A stretch of DNA of 64,000 bases. It comes from Paramecium pentaurelia. Its lineage: Eukaryota; Ciliophora; Oligohymenophorea; Peniculida; Parameciidae. Made by a program: the position numbers and the translations under genes. The notes below the pieces were generated by a model that saw only the letters and a program-made list of their open reading frames with translations, was not told the DNA's origin and made no database searches. The DNA is taken from contig CAJJDO010000163.1 in the NCBI GenBank assembly GCA_905183005.1, positions 1-64,000 on the forward strand, written 5' to 3'. Positions 1 through 13,450 of this stretch are shown here, piece by piece. Position 1 is the stretch's first letter, and every line of letters begins with the position of its first letter.

Positions 1-1199
1 AATCTTAAACATGTTAAGATTTTTTAAGTTCATGCAACTTATAAATGGAATGAAAATCACTGTTTATCATGTTTTGATAGTAATCAATAGCCAATAACCA
101 TTTCTATTTGTATGTAAAGCAGGTTGGAATTTGGATACTGATGATATCATAAGCATCAAATGTTAATTGCCATGTTTAGATTGTAAAGATACAATAAATA
201 AAAGTATTACTTGTAAAGATCCAATAAATTAATAAACTGAGTCTTGTCAATTCAAGTCTGGATGGATATCTGATGATAATTACTTTTGCATATCTTGCCA
301 ATAGGCATGTTAAACTTGTGAGATAATAAATCGAATAAAATAATACTATTAAATGCTTAAAATATTTAGATACTAATCATAAACTTAATAACATATCATA
401 ATGTGTTTGCAAATCCACTTATTATTCTAATGGTCTCATCAAATGTGTAAAGTGTTAAGAACCATGTGATGAATGTAATATTAATGGATGTATCAACTGC
501 ATAGTATAAATCAAATCCTAGATTCCAATAAATAATGTATTTGTGAATCTATCATATACTAATTTTAACAAGTCTTGTAAATTTATGTAATTTACTTGTT
601 ATATAAAAAATGGATAAGATTAAAAAGGAAAAAAATATACTTTAAAATAATTGATTAATAAATTTTATTATAAAAATAATGAATTAAACATTTAGATACA
701 GAATAGGAAATATATTTTATATATATTCTCATATTAAACTATTTCTAGTTGATAATTAAATCAATCTCTCAATCAATATTTTATGAAATAAATTCTCATT
801 TCTAAATGAGGAAGAATTAAAAATCACAATAATTATTATTATTCTAAATTTTTTTATTATTACATCCAAAATTTTTCATCTGTGTTTTGATCGTAAATCC
901 TAATCATTTATAATTGTAAAAATTTTATTTTTTCAGGTAACTTATAGAAATATAAATCTATTAATTGTGGTAAAAATTAGTTCTGAATGTTAACCATTAT
1001 TAATTCTATTTATGGTTGATATATTATTATTAAGGAATTTTATTATGATATTTTAAAAGCAGTTTGAATCTTTTAAGGTATTGAAGCGATAAATTCATTA
1101 CTTTTTAGAATAATTTTAAAGAAAGATAATAGAGAACTAATTGTTTATATGATCCCTAGGCTAGCATAGACTGATGGAAGTAAAAAATAATTTTCTTGA
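1..1199 (+). pseudogene. Decayed cysteine-rich (furin/growth-factor-receptor-like) surface protein gene, 5' end outside window
   Basis: Read with TAA/TAG as Gln, positions about 60-530 give closely spaced cysteine pairs typical of ciliate furin-like extracellular repeats, for example CLDCK, CISCQQACQTCE, then CVCKSTYYSNGLIKCVKCQE followed by CDECNINGCINC. The frame must change near position 113, between about 320 and 350, and again near 540 to follow the cysteine pattern, so the gene cannot be translated in one piece and no 25-nt intron explains the shifts. A further open stretch at about 1076-1199 ends at TGA and could be the remains of the cytoplasmic tail. Such proteins normally sit on the cell surface. 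The family call is moderately safe; decay versus poor sequence quality cannot be separated here. Confidence 0.45.
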
Positions 1200-1876
1200 C
1201 CAATAATCCTTTTCCATGTCTATCATATTCAATTCAAAATTATTTTTTTGTTTATGTAGTAATTATATCTATGCAAATCTATTATAAATATAAGAACCTT
1301 TTCTAGTCCCCTTTTGAATAATTATTGCTTAAGATGTTTTAGAATCAGAATCCAATTAGATGTTGGACAGAATTATAAAGAAATTAAAGTTTTTCACATT
1401 AGTTTATTTTTGAAATGGATATTTATATTTTGCATTTTCATACTCCAAAAATAAAAATGACTTTAATTATTCTATGTCCATTAACTTAATTGAAATTCTA
1501 TGTGACAAGAATTAACATTTATTTTTAAATACACTCTTAAAAGCATAGATAAAAATATTTATGAAACATTTATATAAAGTTAATTTTTAATATTTTTAAA
1601 TACTTTAGATTCTCTGAGATAGCGACAATCTATGTTTCTAATAATAATCTTTAGGCTTTAAATGGTCAAAACAAACAAGCTTAAATTAAGTAATAAATTA
1701 ATGAAAATAAGTTTAAAGGGCCAAGATAGGAATTACGAAATATTTAAGAAAATAGAACAATCTAATATAATATATAGGTTCTAACTAAAATTAGAGCTCT
1801 TAAATCAAAAAATTATAAAAATCTGAAAAATAAAATATATTAGATAAGATTTATACTTTTTTGTACTTACAATAAT

Positions 1877-4244
1877 TCAATTATCATATTAAATTTCTTT
1901 AAAGAACTTAAATTCGTCATTTTGTACTTTGTAATCCTTCTTCAATACTTTCCAGACACCGGCTTTTTTTCCATTAATATATTCTCCTTAATATAATACC
2001 TGTTCATATTTTTTGAATTAATCACTTAGATCAATCCATAACCCAACTTTAAATCCTTGATTTTATTTATCATATTATCCACCTCCACTACATAATTTTA
2101 TGTAATGATTTATTACATTATTTTGATTTCTTTTTTATTTCTATCTTGGTTGAAATCAATATTGTAAGAATGTATACCCAAGAAAAATAGCCCCCATTAA
2201 TCAATTTCCTCCTTTAACCAAATATCCCATTTACCAACTTTTTTACCTTGTTTATATTGACCATTTTATATTAATTAGAAAAATTATGAAAATTCCTCAC
2301 TAAGATCAATCCAATACCCAGTTTTAACTCCTTAATCTGATTTATCATAAGATCCGCCACCACTAAATCAGGTATGTTTTAGTTTCTAATAAATAAATAA
2401 ACTTACATCCTTTTTCTTTCCTATCCATGATCATTATAATTAAACCAAAAATCCCATCTACCAACTTTTATTCCATTTTTGTATTCACCATGATAAGTTA
2501 CTTATGAATTTTCACTATAGTTCCCATCAATATCAATCCATTAACCAATCTTTACTTCTTGACCAACTTCATTATATTATCCAACACCACTAAAGATTTA
2601 TTATTATTTCCTTTAATAATTACATCTTTTTAAATTCGCTTTCACCCAATTTTCTACACTAAATTTCCCATTTACTAACTTTTTTCCCATATTTATATCC
2701 TCCAACATAAATTACTTGAGAATTAAATTTAAATCCATCGCTAATTTCAATCCACCTGCCAATTTTAACTCCTTGCCCTTCTTAATCATATAATCCACCA
2801 CCACTATAAGTGTATGACATTTGATAATTATTTATAATTACATTTCCTAATATTTTGCTTACATTTTTATACTCTTATAATGTATAACCCATCTACCAAT
2901 TTTTTTCCCATTTTAATATTACCCATTATAAATTACTTAAGAATTAATTTCAAATCCATAACTAATATCAATCCATTAGCCAATCTTATTTCCTTGCCCT
3001 TCTTAATCATATAATCCATCGCCACTATTTTTTGGTCCTTATATTTAATATTTACATTGTTATATTTAAGCCTTAAATCTCATCGTAATCCTCCTCATCC
3101 ATATCATTTGCCCCATATAACTTAATCTCCCATTTACCAACTTTTTTCCCTTATTTATTATATTATCCAATGTAAGTTATTTGAGAATCCAATTTAAATC
3201 CATCGCTAATATCAATCCATTAACCAATTTTTACTCCTTTCCCTTCTTAATCATATAATCCACCACCACTAATTTCATATTTCAATAGTTTTAAAATATA
3301 TAAAATACTTACATTTAATTATCCATATACTTAATATCCCATCTACCAACTCTTTTTCCATTTTAATATAATCCATATTATATTATTTCAGATTAAAAGT
3401 TAAGTCCATCAAAAAGTTCAATACAATAGCCATTTCTAACTCCATGGTCATAAACCCCAGTACCACTAGTAATTTTATTTTATATATCTAAAATTACATA
3501 TTCTTCTTAATCCCATTCTAATCAAACCAAATATTCCAAATGCCAACTTTCTTACCATTAATATATTCACCATCATACGTTACTTATTTCTATTGGTTAT
3601 ATCCATCATCCAATTCAATCCACTTCCCAACCTTAAACTCAAAACATCCTTCATCATATTATCCACCACCACTAATTATGAAATAATAATTTACATCAAA
3701 TTATCATTAAACAAATATTTCCAATGCCCTCTTTTTCGATTATAACAATATTCTCCAATTTCATAAACTTTATTGGAACTTAATTGATTAAAAAAATACT
3801 TACTTGTGATAATTTTAAGATAATTGATTCCATCTTCCATGTTTTTATCCTTCCTTATAGTATCCACCAATTGAATTCAGTATAGAACCATTCCAACTAG
3901 CATACCAATAACCAGTTTTCTTTCCATTCTGGTCATATTTTCCATGCCAAAAAAGAAATTTTATCTAATCCAAATTTTTTAACACATCTTATTAAGTTTG
4001 ATTGGGTCTAAATTCTTCTCTTATAAAAATAATTTATTTCTTACATTCTTATGGCCTCTCCATCTTAGTAATACAACAATTAGTTATCTTAATTAATATT
4101 CCTTTTAAGTTTAATTTTATTTTATTAAGTTCTTTTAGTATCTGATTACTCAATTTCCAAATGTTATGGCTCTAATTTTTCATTGTCTGAATTTAAGTTC
4201 TTTGGTTAACATTCTTTTTAGGATTTCATTATATTAATACCCAT
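1877..4244 (-). CDS. MORN-like tandem-repeat protein, about one exon per repeat
   Basis: Starts at the ATG read from 4244 and ends with TGA at 1877. The protein is built of eight modules starting every 195-235 bp. Each opens with Gly-Gly-Gly-x-Tyr-Asp, continues with a G(V/F)K(V/I)G-W-I(D/E)-L stretch, and closes with GEYxNGKKVGxWxIW, which resembles MORN repeats (GxYxxGxxxGxG). A more degenerate unit (WHGKYDQNGKKTGYWY) precedes them. Each module is followed by an intron in the same phase (AT|gta...tag|T GGT GGN GGA), so the gene probably grew by duplication of an exon plus intron. Introns measured are 23-44 nt, two ending in AAG or TAG after 25 and 37 nt near the N-terminus. No signal peptide or membrane segment is seen. 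MORN repeats usually bind membranes or act as scaffolds; the role here is unknown. Confidence 0.8.
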
Positions 4245-7200
4245 TTAATTTTAATTATTTTCTTAAAGATTGATAAATTGAATTAAAAATTAATTAATAA
4301 CTTCATAAAAATATATTACGATTAAATAATTAATAAATGTTTTAGATTCTGGTTTAGAATCATAAATAGAGATTAGAGGATTATTGATATGTAAATTTGT
4401 GTAATAAGGGGGGGGGGTCAAAAGGATCTTTAGAAATTACTAATATCTATTATAAACTGTCAAAATTTTAGTATATATATTGAAATTTAAAATAATAATT
4501 GTTTCTTTGTTGTTAATTTATACATAAAATTAAGTTTTATTTATCAAATTTTATTTTGTTTAAGCAAATCTATTATTTGGTTTTAAATTTACATGATAAG
4601 TAAATAAAATTTGTATTTTAAACATTTTATTGCATAATTTTAATGAATTCAATATCTGATCTCAATCAATAATAAAGACATTCTAATTTTTGTTTTGCCT
4701 CTGTTTTTTATCTAGCTAAACCTTCATAATTTATAAATTATCAATATATCTCATTAATTTCAAAATCCCTTATAAAAATATTAAAAATAATCTTCTGAAT
4801 AAATCAAGATTTAATTAAATTGCTTCAGATAATTGTATTGAATGCTGATTCAATAATTTAGTTTAATAAATGTTAAAAATTTAGATTAATTTAACAGATG
4901 TTATAAAATAATTATAGTTTAATGTAATAAGTTAACCAAAGTCTTATTTATGAAATACTTAATATTTACATAAATATTAGAAACAATATTTTCAACAAAA
5001 AAATAGATTGAAAACTAATTGCAAAATCAATTTTTTATAAAAAACAGAAATTGGATGAAGGACAAAGACTAAATAAAATTTGATTTAGCAATAACTAATT
5101 CAATATAATTATTATGTCAGATTAATTCTTAATTTTATTCTTCTCTTTTTAATTGTATCCTTTAAATATATAGTTCTTAAAGTACTGTTAATCCTATTTT
5201 AATTATTGAAATAGTGACTCAAGATCTTAAATGATATCTTTTATTTTAAGACAGTTTAAAAATCATTATTTGTAATTTCAATCTGATTTTAATCATGCTG
5301 ATACTCTTTTCTCTTTTCATGTTTTTACCTTTTCTTCTTCAAATTGATATTCTTCATTTTCTGCTTTGGCCATTTTTTAGTTTGAGTAAATTTATTAAAT
5401 ATTAATTTCAGAAATAAATTGGATAGAAGTGTTGAGTATCTTATGATATGCACTAAATTCCTTAATTTATTATTATAAGATAGAAAACACAAATCAAATT
5501 TATTACTTTTTATTTTTTCAATATTAGTGCATTCTAAACTTATTAATTTTGCAATTAATTTGACAAAGCATGTTTCAATTATTAAGGGAGAATAAGGATA
5601 ATTTTTCGGAAGTTAAATACTTTTTCTTTTTAGATAGAACAATAGTTATCAGCATAAAAACAGTAATTATCCAAAAACAATTATATGATGATCATAAAGA
5701 AATATGCTTTATCATTTAAACATAATATAATGAATCGCAAGCGAGATTAAAAATAAGGTTAAATATCTTACTAAGGAAGGAAACACTTTAGATACTTAAA
5801 TATACACCCAAAAGGTAAACTGTGCAGATTAGACATTTCATTAACTATGAGGATTTTAAAGATAGATACTTGGCCAAAATACTTTTGAAGATTTTTAACA
5901 CAATGTACTCATTGTTCAAATTAATAAAAGCCCATAAATCCTGCAATAAAGAACCCATATCAAATTTTCTTTTTGCTCTCTAATGGTTGAGAAAGATATC
6001 TCAGATATATTATATAAATTGGAGTTTTAAGAAATCAGATATTCGTATTGAGATTTAATTAATCATTCATTAAATTAATTCCATAATAAAGATGATCATT
6101 CCTTTAGCAAAAAAGACTTACTCTATTACCAAAAATTTTAAACAGGTTACTAATTTATGTATTGAAATTTAAATGAATACTATTAATTATTGGTACATTA
6201 ATTAATTTGATTTGAAAAATACTTTAGGGATTTATATTTTAATAAATCCAAAATAAATTATCATATTGAATAATTTTCTTTAGTTTTTGGATTAGATGTC
6301 AAATCTCTATTTTTATTGATTGACTCCCATTAGTCTGGTATTCAGTTCAGAATCTTGATGCTTTTATTATTAATTGTTTTTGTATAAAAGTTGTGGAAAT
6401 AAAAATATCAATATGTTACCAATATTTACCTTAAGATATGAAATTCCAAATAAAACTATCAACCTTCCAAAGTATGCAATTCTAATGATATTAGAGCTAA
6501 TTTACCTTTTACAGAAAAACTTTAATACTTTAAAATTACCCTTTACTAAACATTTATCATTTTGGAATGCTCTTTGATAAATTGATAATGTTAATAAATT
6601 TTTAAATTACTTAGAGAACCTAAAAAGCACATCTAATAATTCATCTCAATATTTAAGATTAATTATAAAGAAAATAGTAACTAAAAGAATTTCGAATGGT
6701 CAAAAAAACTAACTATAGTAATTATTTATAATAGTAATCAGGATTGAATGAGTAAGTCAAAAATCAAAGAAAATACTCAGTAAAAATAGTAGATTATTAT
6801 TGAATATAGATTTTCATGTAGATATACAACAGAATTAAAGCAGTATTTAATGATTCATCAGCTAAAATTCTGTAATGAATCATTCTAAATTATGAAAATC
6901 AATTAAAAATGATTTTTAAGTACTTTTCATTTAATGTTTCAAAGTAAAAATACAAAATAATTTTTAAGAGTATTAATCACTATCTTAATCACTATCATAA
7001 TGCTATAAAACATTTATTTTTCCTAATTTAATCTAGATAATGTTTAATAAAATTAAAAATCACAATACTATAAATATTTAGGGGTCTTTCTCGAGATCTT
7101 CATAAATTACCTATTTCAAAATAAGATTGATTTTAATAAAATGTTCTTTAAACTCTTTAAGATCTAATTTAAAAAATCTAAAAAGTATTAATTTCTAGAA

Positions 7201-8839
7201 ATTTATTATACTCCTTTTAGATCAAGCTTTAATGCTTGTATAATTTAATTTGATTTTCATAACATTATTTGTTTTAGATATATTTAAATTACCCAATACT
7301 CGTAGAAGAATGAGTAATTAAAAATACTAGATGCATAAAAAATTAGACCAATTATAAATAATACAAGTAATTTACTTTTAAAATAATGATAATGTTTTCC
7401 TGAAAAAATGATTACAATATTGTTTATTATAAAATTATAATAATATCTAATATTAACCAAATTAATTTAAAATATATTTGATTTTTTATATTTTGGATAC
7501 TTAAATTGATAGTTCAATGCATATAGTATTTTAAACTATTATGCATCACTATTAAAATAAAAGCTAACTCATAATCATTTTAAAATGTTTGATTCTTTTA
7601 ATTTATTAAAAAAAAAAACCAATCTTCCATCATATGAATATCTTTAAATACAGGCAAATTGCTTTTAAAATACTCAAAAAAACCCTAGTAGCATAATAAT
7701 TACTCATACAGAACCTTGTATGTTGAAATTTTTTGAAGCACAAAGCTAGATTTAGTTTCACTTTATCATAAATTAATAAGATATGATCAAAATACAAATT
7801 GCCTTAAGGCTTTGAAATTTCACATTTAGATTTTAAGTATCAAAAAGTTTAAATTTTACACTTTATTGTTTTCTTTCTTACTTTATTTAGTAATATTCCA
7901 TAATGGAAAAAAACTTCTTTCAAAATTACTCTAACATCAAAATCTCTTATAAAACCTTAAGTACATATTATTATTGAAAGTAATTTAATTATTCTCGCCA
8001 AGTTAGGTAATTATCCTTTTTAATTCCAGCTGATTCCTATTCAGTGATTTGATTAATGTCAAAAATCAGCTTTCTAAAAGATTGAGTAGGAAAGATGTTT
8101 TCTAAAGTAATATCCTCTAAGATCATCTAATTGTTGGACATTTTTTATTTACATTTGTATAACTAAAATTTCTCTTTTATTTCATATTTTTAGTTGATTC
8201 CATAATTTAAATTAATCTAAAATTTCTGAAAATTCCTATTCAATTAATATATTTATAATTGAATAAATCTAGAATACTAAAGTTTTTTTCAAAAAAGGCA
8301 AGTAATTTCTCTTTAGTTGAATAGTTAAATGCTAAAAATTAACATAAAACATTTAACTTTATATTATAATATTGAAATCTTTTAAGACAATATTTTTGGC
8401 AATTTTCATTAAATTAGATTTCATATCAGAATATCTTAAAATCTACGTTTGTTCATTAATCTAAAGTTATAGCATTCGTATATTCTGTAATGATTCCAAT
8501 TATATGTATAAGTTATCAGTTTAATAACTTAAAAGCATAAATTCATACCTTTATTAAATTGACCTACTTATTGAGAGTAGATTCCTTACTTTAGATTATC
8601 AAAATATCAGAGTCAATAAATAATAAAATAATTCTTTACGAAATAAATTAAGGTAATAAAGTTAAAAAATAAAAATTTAATGGTGAAATTCATTAATTTT
8701 TGATATATCCATTATTATAAATATATTCATTTTAATAGAAACATAGAATGTTTAAAAAACCTAAATAATTTAATAAATCCTTCACAATGCACTAACATTA
8801 AGAATCATTTATTAATGAGACATCAATAAAAATAGAAGA
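4245..8839. other. Gene-poor A+T-rich stretch with broken coding remnants
   Basis: No intact gene recognised between the MORN-like gene and the WD40 gene. A run of nine G occurs near 4411, unusual in this A+T-rich DNA. Around 5730-6320 on the + strand three overlapping frames each look partly coding: one begins at an ATG at 5730 and ends at TGA near 5892, a second continues as LIVQINKSPQILQQ and on to a TGA near 6050, and a third is open to about 6318. This patchwork looks like a gene broken by frameshifts, but open frames are easy to get by chance when only TGA stops. 6374-6600 is similar. Nothing else was supported. Confidence 0.4.
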
Positions 8840-10200
8840 ATGTATCAAAGTGATGCAAGAAAAAATAGAAGTATTTATGTAATTTTGGATTAGCCAATTA
8901 GTCCTCATTCAATAGAATTGATTCTTTACTTGATTAGAGTTTGGATGATATTGAAAAGATGTTTAATTAAAGATTCCAATAATAATAAGAATCAAGAAAC
9001 TATTAATAACATAATTCATTACCTGAATTGTTAATACCAAATATAAACAATAAATAATTTAATAATTAATTGATCCCTTAAATAGCATCTTTAATCAAAG
9101 TTTATATTCAAAATCAAGTAAAAAAGAAAGAAGAAGGTCTTAATTAAGAATTTATAAATTAATGCAATTTAATTTAATAAAAAGAAAACATTCAAAAGCA
9201 ATCACTTGAAGAAATAATCAAATTCAAAGAAAATTAATTATAATTTCAATAATAATAAATTAACTAAATTTTAAATTAATAAATATCTCCTTAATTAATA
9301 TTTAAACCATTCAATTATCAATTGTGATAGAATAATTCAATTCAATATCATAATGAATTTTATGCAATAGATATTAATAAAGATTGTTCAATTGTAATAG
9401 CTGGATGTAATAGTTATATTGAAGTATTTGAATTTAAATAAGAAGTGTTGAAACAAACTCAACTTCTGAGAGAACATTAAGATGATGTAAATACTTTAAA
9501 GTTTATGAATAAATCTAATCGCTTTATATCTGGGAGTGTAGATTAATTAATAATAATATGGTCTATTAATGAAAGCCATTAATGGATTTGCTAATAGAAA
9601 TTAGATGGAAATAATGGAATAATATTTTGTTTAGTGTTGAATTATAATGAAGATATGATAATTTCAGGTAGCAGTGATTCTACTATTAAATTTTGGATGA
9701 AATAGAATCAATGGCTATGTTAATAAACTATCAAAGATCATACTAATGATGTATATGGATTAAGTTTGAATTAATAATAACATAAAGTGATTTCATGTGG
9801 ATTTGATAATTAAATATTAATAATAGAACAATCATAATATTATTCCATTTGGATTGTAATCGAAAAGATAGAGGTTGAAACACATGGTATACGAATATGC
9901 TTTATAAATGATAATTTATTCACTTTTTAACCATATGGGATAGAATAAATGCATGTTTATGAAATTAATAATACTAATAGATAGTATTCAAAAATAAAAG
10001 ATATTATTGTTAAAGGTGAATATGATTAGGTTTTCTTTCCTTAATAGTATATAAAATAAAAATGCTTGCTTGTAAATGAATAATTGGTAGAATTTGGAGA
10101 TTTATATATATTTGGATGTATGAGTGATGATGGATAATATTTAATAACCTGGGATTCTAGTTCAAATGAAATTCAGATTAGAAAATACAATGAAATATGA
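8840..10200 (+). CDS. WD40-repeat protein with coiled-coil-like N-terminus; one in-frame TGA
   Basis: Exons 8840-8870 and 8894-10200, joined across a 23-nt gt...tag intron, encode about 445 residues. The first ~165 residues are Gln/Asn/Lys-rich and likely coiled coil. From about residue 169 come WD40 blades: SIVIAGCNSYIEVFE, FISGSVDQLIIIWS, MIISGSSDSTIKFWM and VISCGFDNQILIIE, each with the usual serine-glycine and terminal tryptophan-type pattern. WD40 propellers are protein-binding platforms; the partner is unknown. One codon, 9325-9327, is TGA in an otherwise open frame, with coding sequence on both sides in the same phase. It could be a sequencing error, a recent nonsense mutation or readthrough. 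The final TGA is at 10198-10200. The gene stands alone in a gene-poor stretch. Confidence 0.7.
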
Positions 10201-11100
10201 AGAATATAGAAATAATAAAGATAATAATTTATAATTATTGGTTTAATTCTTCAGTCAGTTTATTAAATTTCTTGTAATTACAATAATAAATTTAATTTGA
10301 GATTTTAATTTAATGATTATAATATTAAATTGATATCTACTTATTTTGAAATTATTGACATTTCTTACTGATTAACTTTCTCAATATTTGTCAAAATTTC
10401 ATTAAGCACTATCTTTACTTTTATTCATCATATATTAAATTTGCTGTAGGAGTAATCATGAGGAAACTTAACATTGAGAAATTAATAAAAATTTGGTTAA
10501 ATTAATTTTATGTACTATGATTCATTTTAAATTTTGTTAATCAATTTATTCGGAAAAATTATCATAAAATAGTAATAAATTACTTTACAGTAGTTTAGAA
10601 ATATATTATTCTAATAATGATGCAAACTTCTTCAAATTCATATTGACATAAATTTAGAAAATTAATTTATAATTAATAGAGCTATTTCAAGTAATTAAAG
10701 AAACTATAATTATCGAACTATATATATAACTAACAATAATGGTTTAATTATATGAAAAAAGAATATAAAAATCAGAGTAGAAAAGAAATTTTTAATTTAA
10801 CTATATTAAATTTTAATTAAAACTAAAAAAAGGAAATAATTTCTTTTTGCAAAAATTCAGATATAATTCAATTTATATCGATATTTGCTATGTATAATAT
10901 GACTCTATATTATATCTTGTTTTGAATAGAGTAATTACTAAAATAAATAGCCAAATTTTTAAAAAGAAAATTCTTCAAAGGCTTGATTCAGCATGTATAT
11001 TCATAAAGCCAATAAGCTTATTATTGGTATAATTAAGAAATTATGAAGCCAGACTTCATACTCAACTTTTTGCATAAGTAAACTGAAGAATTAAACATAT
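10201..11100. other. Intergenic A+T-rich DNA
   Basis: No gene or structured element recognised. Short open frames occur in several phases with no consistent composition. Confidence 0.5.
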
Positions 11101-11113
11101 TAATTAATTGAAA

Positions 11114-12060
11114 AATGGATGAAAATAGATCATATATTAATGAGTTATTAAATTTGGAAGATTATTTAGCTAATATTATTGTACAACAATAGTAACTAAA
11201 TACTCCAATAATTATTTAGTATATCCAAAAAATAAGTATTACTTTAGCCTTCTATCATTATATCATAAAATTAGTTCCCAAAGCTACCTTTTATAATACT
11301 TAAAGAATTGGTATAAGATGGATAAAACGAAATCTAAATTTACTTAGGAACAGAGTAGTTGTTATAGCATCCAATCATTCTATCTAAATTAGATAAAATG
11401 ATTGGATTAAGTTTTTAAGATTAGAGACTCTTTAAATCTAAATTTTTTTTTGAGATAGTAATTATGTTTTTATATTGATTTTTTGATCATGGTAGAATCG
11501 CACATTTAGAAGATATGATTTTTTGGCATCTTCATTTGAGAACCTTCTTAGATGATATAAAGTATTATTTGTATAAATAAAAAAATTTTTGCTTAATCAT
11601 TATCTAACTAGTAAGGTTAATTATTTGATTTAGATATCGTAGACAATTTAATTTAATTAAAAATTCTTTCCTACAATTTTCCTTAATTGTTATTTTTTTA
11701 AATCCTTAAATTTAAGAAAAAAATTTGAATGATTTGGATTCTAAATATATACTATGTTTATAGACAATATTTTATCGGTAAGATAATTCTCCTCAATCCC
11801 CCAAATTAGGTTTCTAGACCTACATCCAAAATCAAGCCAAAATTTGAATTAGATAACCAAATCATCTATCCCATTTTGACTAAATATAGTTTAATTAATC
11901 CTGAATGCTTAAATTGTAATCAACCTCTATAAATATTCGGTTCTAATTCTAATTTTTCTCCTTTAATGCAGATAAAAACCTTTAAAATAATGCTGTAATT
12001 AGCAAGAAAGAATGGAAAAATTGGCTTCTTAGATAAAATCCTACATTTAACGTAAATTTT
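11114..12060 (+). pseudogene. Frameshifted coding remnant of unknown family, up to the N gap
   Basis: An ATG at about 11114 opens MDENRSYINELLNLEDYLAN. The plausible frame changes at an A-run near 11230, after which KELVQDGQNEIQIYLGTEQL reads on to a TGA near 11450. A second coding-like piece, at about 11800-12050, reads NPPNQVSRPTSKIKPKFELD and later NPECLNCNQPL. I do not recognise the family. Either one gene has been broken by several frameshifts, or there are two relics. The right end runs into the assembly gap, so exons may be missing. Amino-acid composition, not similarity, is the only evidence that this was coding. Confidence 0.3.
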
Positions 12061-12104
12061 AACTATTTTTATTTTAAATATTAAAAATATATAAACACAA
12101 CTTA

Positions 12105-12727
12105 NNNNNNNNNNNNNNNNNNNNNNNNNNNNNNNNNNNNNNNNNNNNNNNNNNNNNNNNNNNNNNNNNNNNNNNNNNNNNNNNNNNNNNNNNNNNNNNN
12201 NNNNNNNNNNNNNNNNNNNNNNNNNNNNNNNNNNNNNNNNNNNNNNNNNNNNNNNNNNNNNNNNNNNNNNNNNNNNNNNNNNNNNNNNNNNNNNNNNNNN
12301 NNNNNNNNNNNNNNNNNNNNNNNNNNNNNNNNNNNNNNNNNNNNNNNNNNNNNNNNNNNNNNNNNNNNNNNNNNNNNNNNNNNNNNNNNNNNNNNNNNNN
12401 NNNNNNNNNNNNNNNNNNNNNNNNNNNNNNNNNNNNNNNNNNNNNNNNNNNNNNNNNNNNNNNNNNNNNNNNNNNNNNNNNNNNNNNNNNNNNNNNNNNN
12501 NNNNNNNNNNNNNNNNNNNNNNNNNNNNNNNNNNNNNNNNNNNNNNNNNNNNNNNNNNNNNNNNNNNNNNNNNNNNNNNNNNNNNNNNNNNNNNNNNNNN
12601 NNNNNNNNNNNNNNNNNNNNNNNNNNNNNNNNNNNNNNNNNNNNNNNNNNNNNNNNNNNNNNNNNNNNNNNNNNNNNNNNNNNNNNNNNNNNNNNNNNNN
12701 NNNNNNNNNNNNNNNNNNNNNNNNNNN
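12105..12727. other. Assembly gap (623 N)
   Basis: Unknown sequence. The 24 bases immediately left of the gap (12081-12104) recur exactly at 12916-12939, shortly right of it, so the gap probably falls in a repeated stretch that the assembler could not cross. Confidence 0.98.
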
Positions 12728-13450
12728 TATTTTTATTTAAAAGAATGTTGTATAATAAAAATGTAAACAAATTTAATACATCCATAAATTTATTATATTT
12801 TATTTTGAAAAATATTAGAGAATTTAACCGAAAAACCCTAATTTAATAGATGTATTGTTTTATTTATTTTACTTAAAATAATATTATAGAATATAAAATT
12901 CAATCTAAAATATTATTAAAAATATATAAACACAACTTAAACTTCATAGATTATTAATTTTATTTATTTTAATCAAACTTAATTTATAGAATATATACAT
13001 GCAACTTAATTTTCATTTTATATTTAATTATATAATAAATTCTCTTATAATATATAATTCAACACAAATTTAATAGATTTGTAATTCTATTGTTAAATAT
13101 TTAACAGATTATTAAAGTATATTCCGATTCTAAATTATAAGTAGTTTAAGGTTTTATTGAATAATTATTAAAATTTTCTTTTTAACATTACTTTTTTGAT
13201 TAATAGTGAGAAGTTTATTTATTCATCAATTTTTAATGTTTTAATGGTGATATTAAAAAATAATATAATTTAATTCTTTCAAAAATAAAAAATGAAGGAA
13301 AGTTTTATTGGTCCAAGTGAGAGAAAGTTTGCCTTTGGCTCTCTATTTTTAGAAAAAGAAAAAAATTTAATAAAATCGAATTCCAAAAAAAAAGGATATC
13401 AAAACTAATTATATAGGATATATAAACAACTTAGATTTATCATTCTATTT
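12728..13450. repeat. Degenerate A+T-rich repeat tract flanking the gap
   Basis: The motif tatataaacacaactta appears exactly at both sides of the gap (12088-12104 and 12923-12939) and in decayed form near 12995-13015 (atatatacatgcaactta) and 13419-13433 (atatataaacaactta type). Between copies are similar runs of ttatttattttaat. This looks like a decayed tandem repeat of roughly 80-100 bp units, but unit boundaries cannot be fixed by eye. Confidence 0.4.

Noticed and set aside
6374..6577. 67-residue frame
   Set aside because: No start context, no family resemblance; neighbouring frames are equally open, so chance or a relic.
12102..12785. Open frame across the N gap
   Set aside because: Produced by translating N; no evidence of coding.
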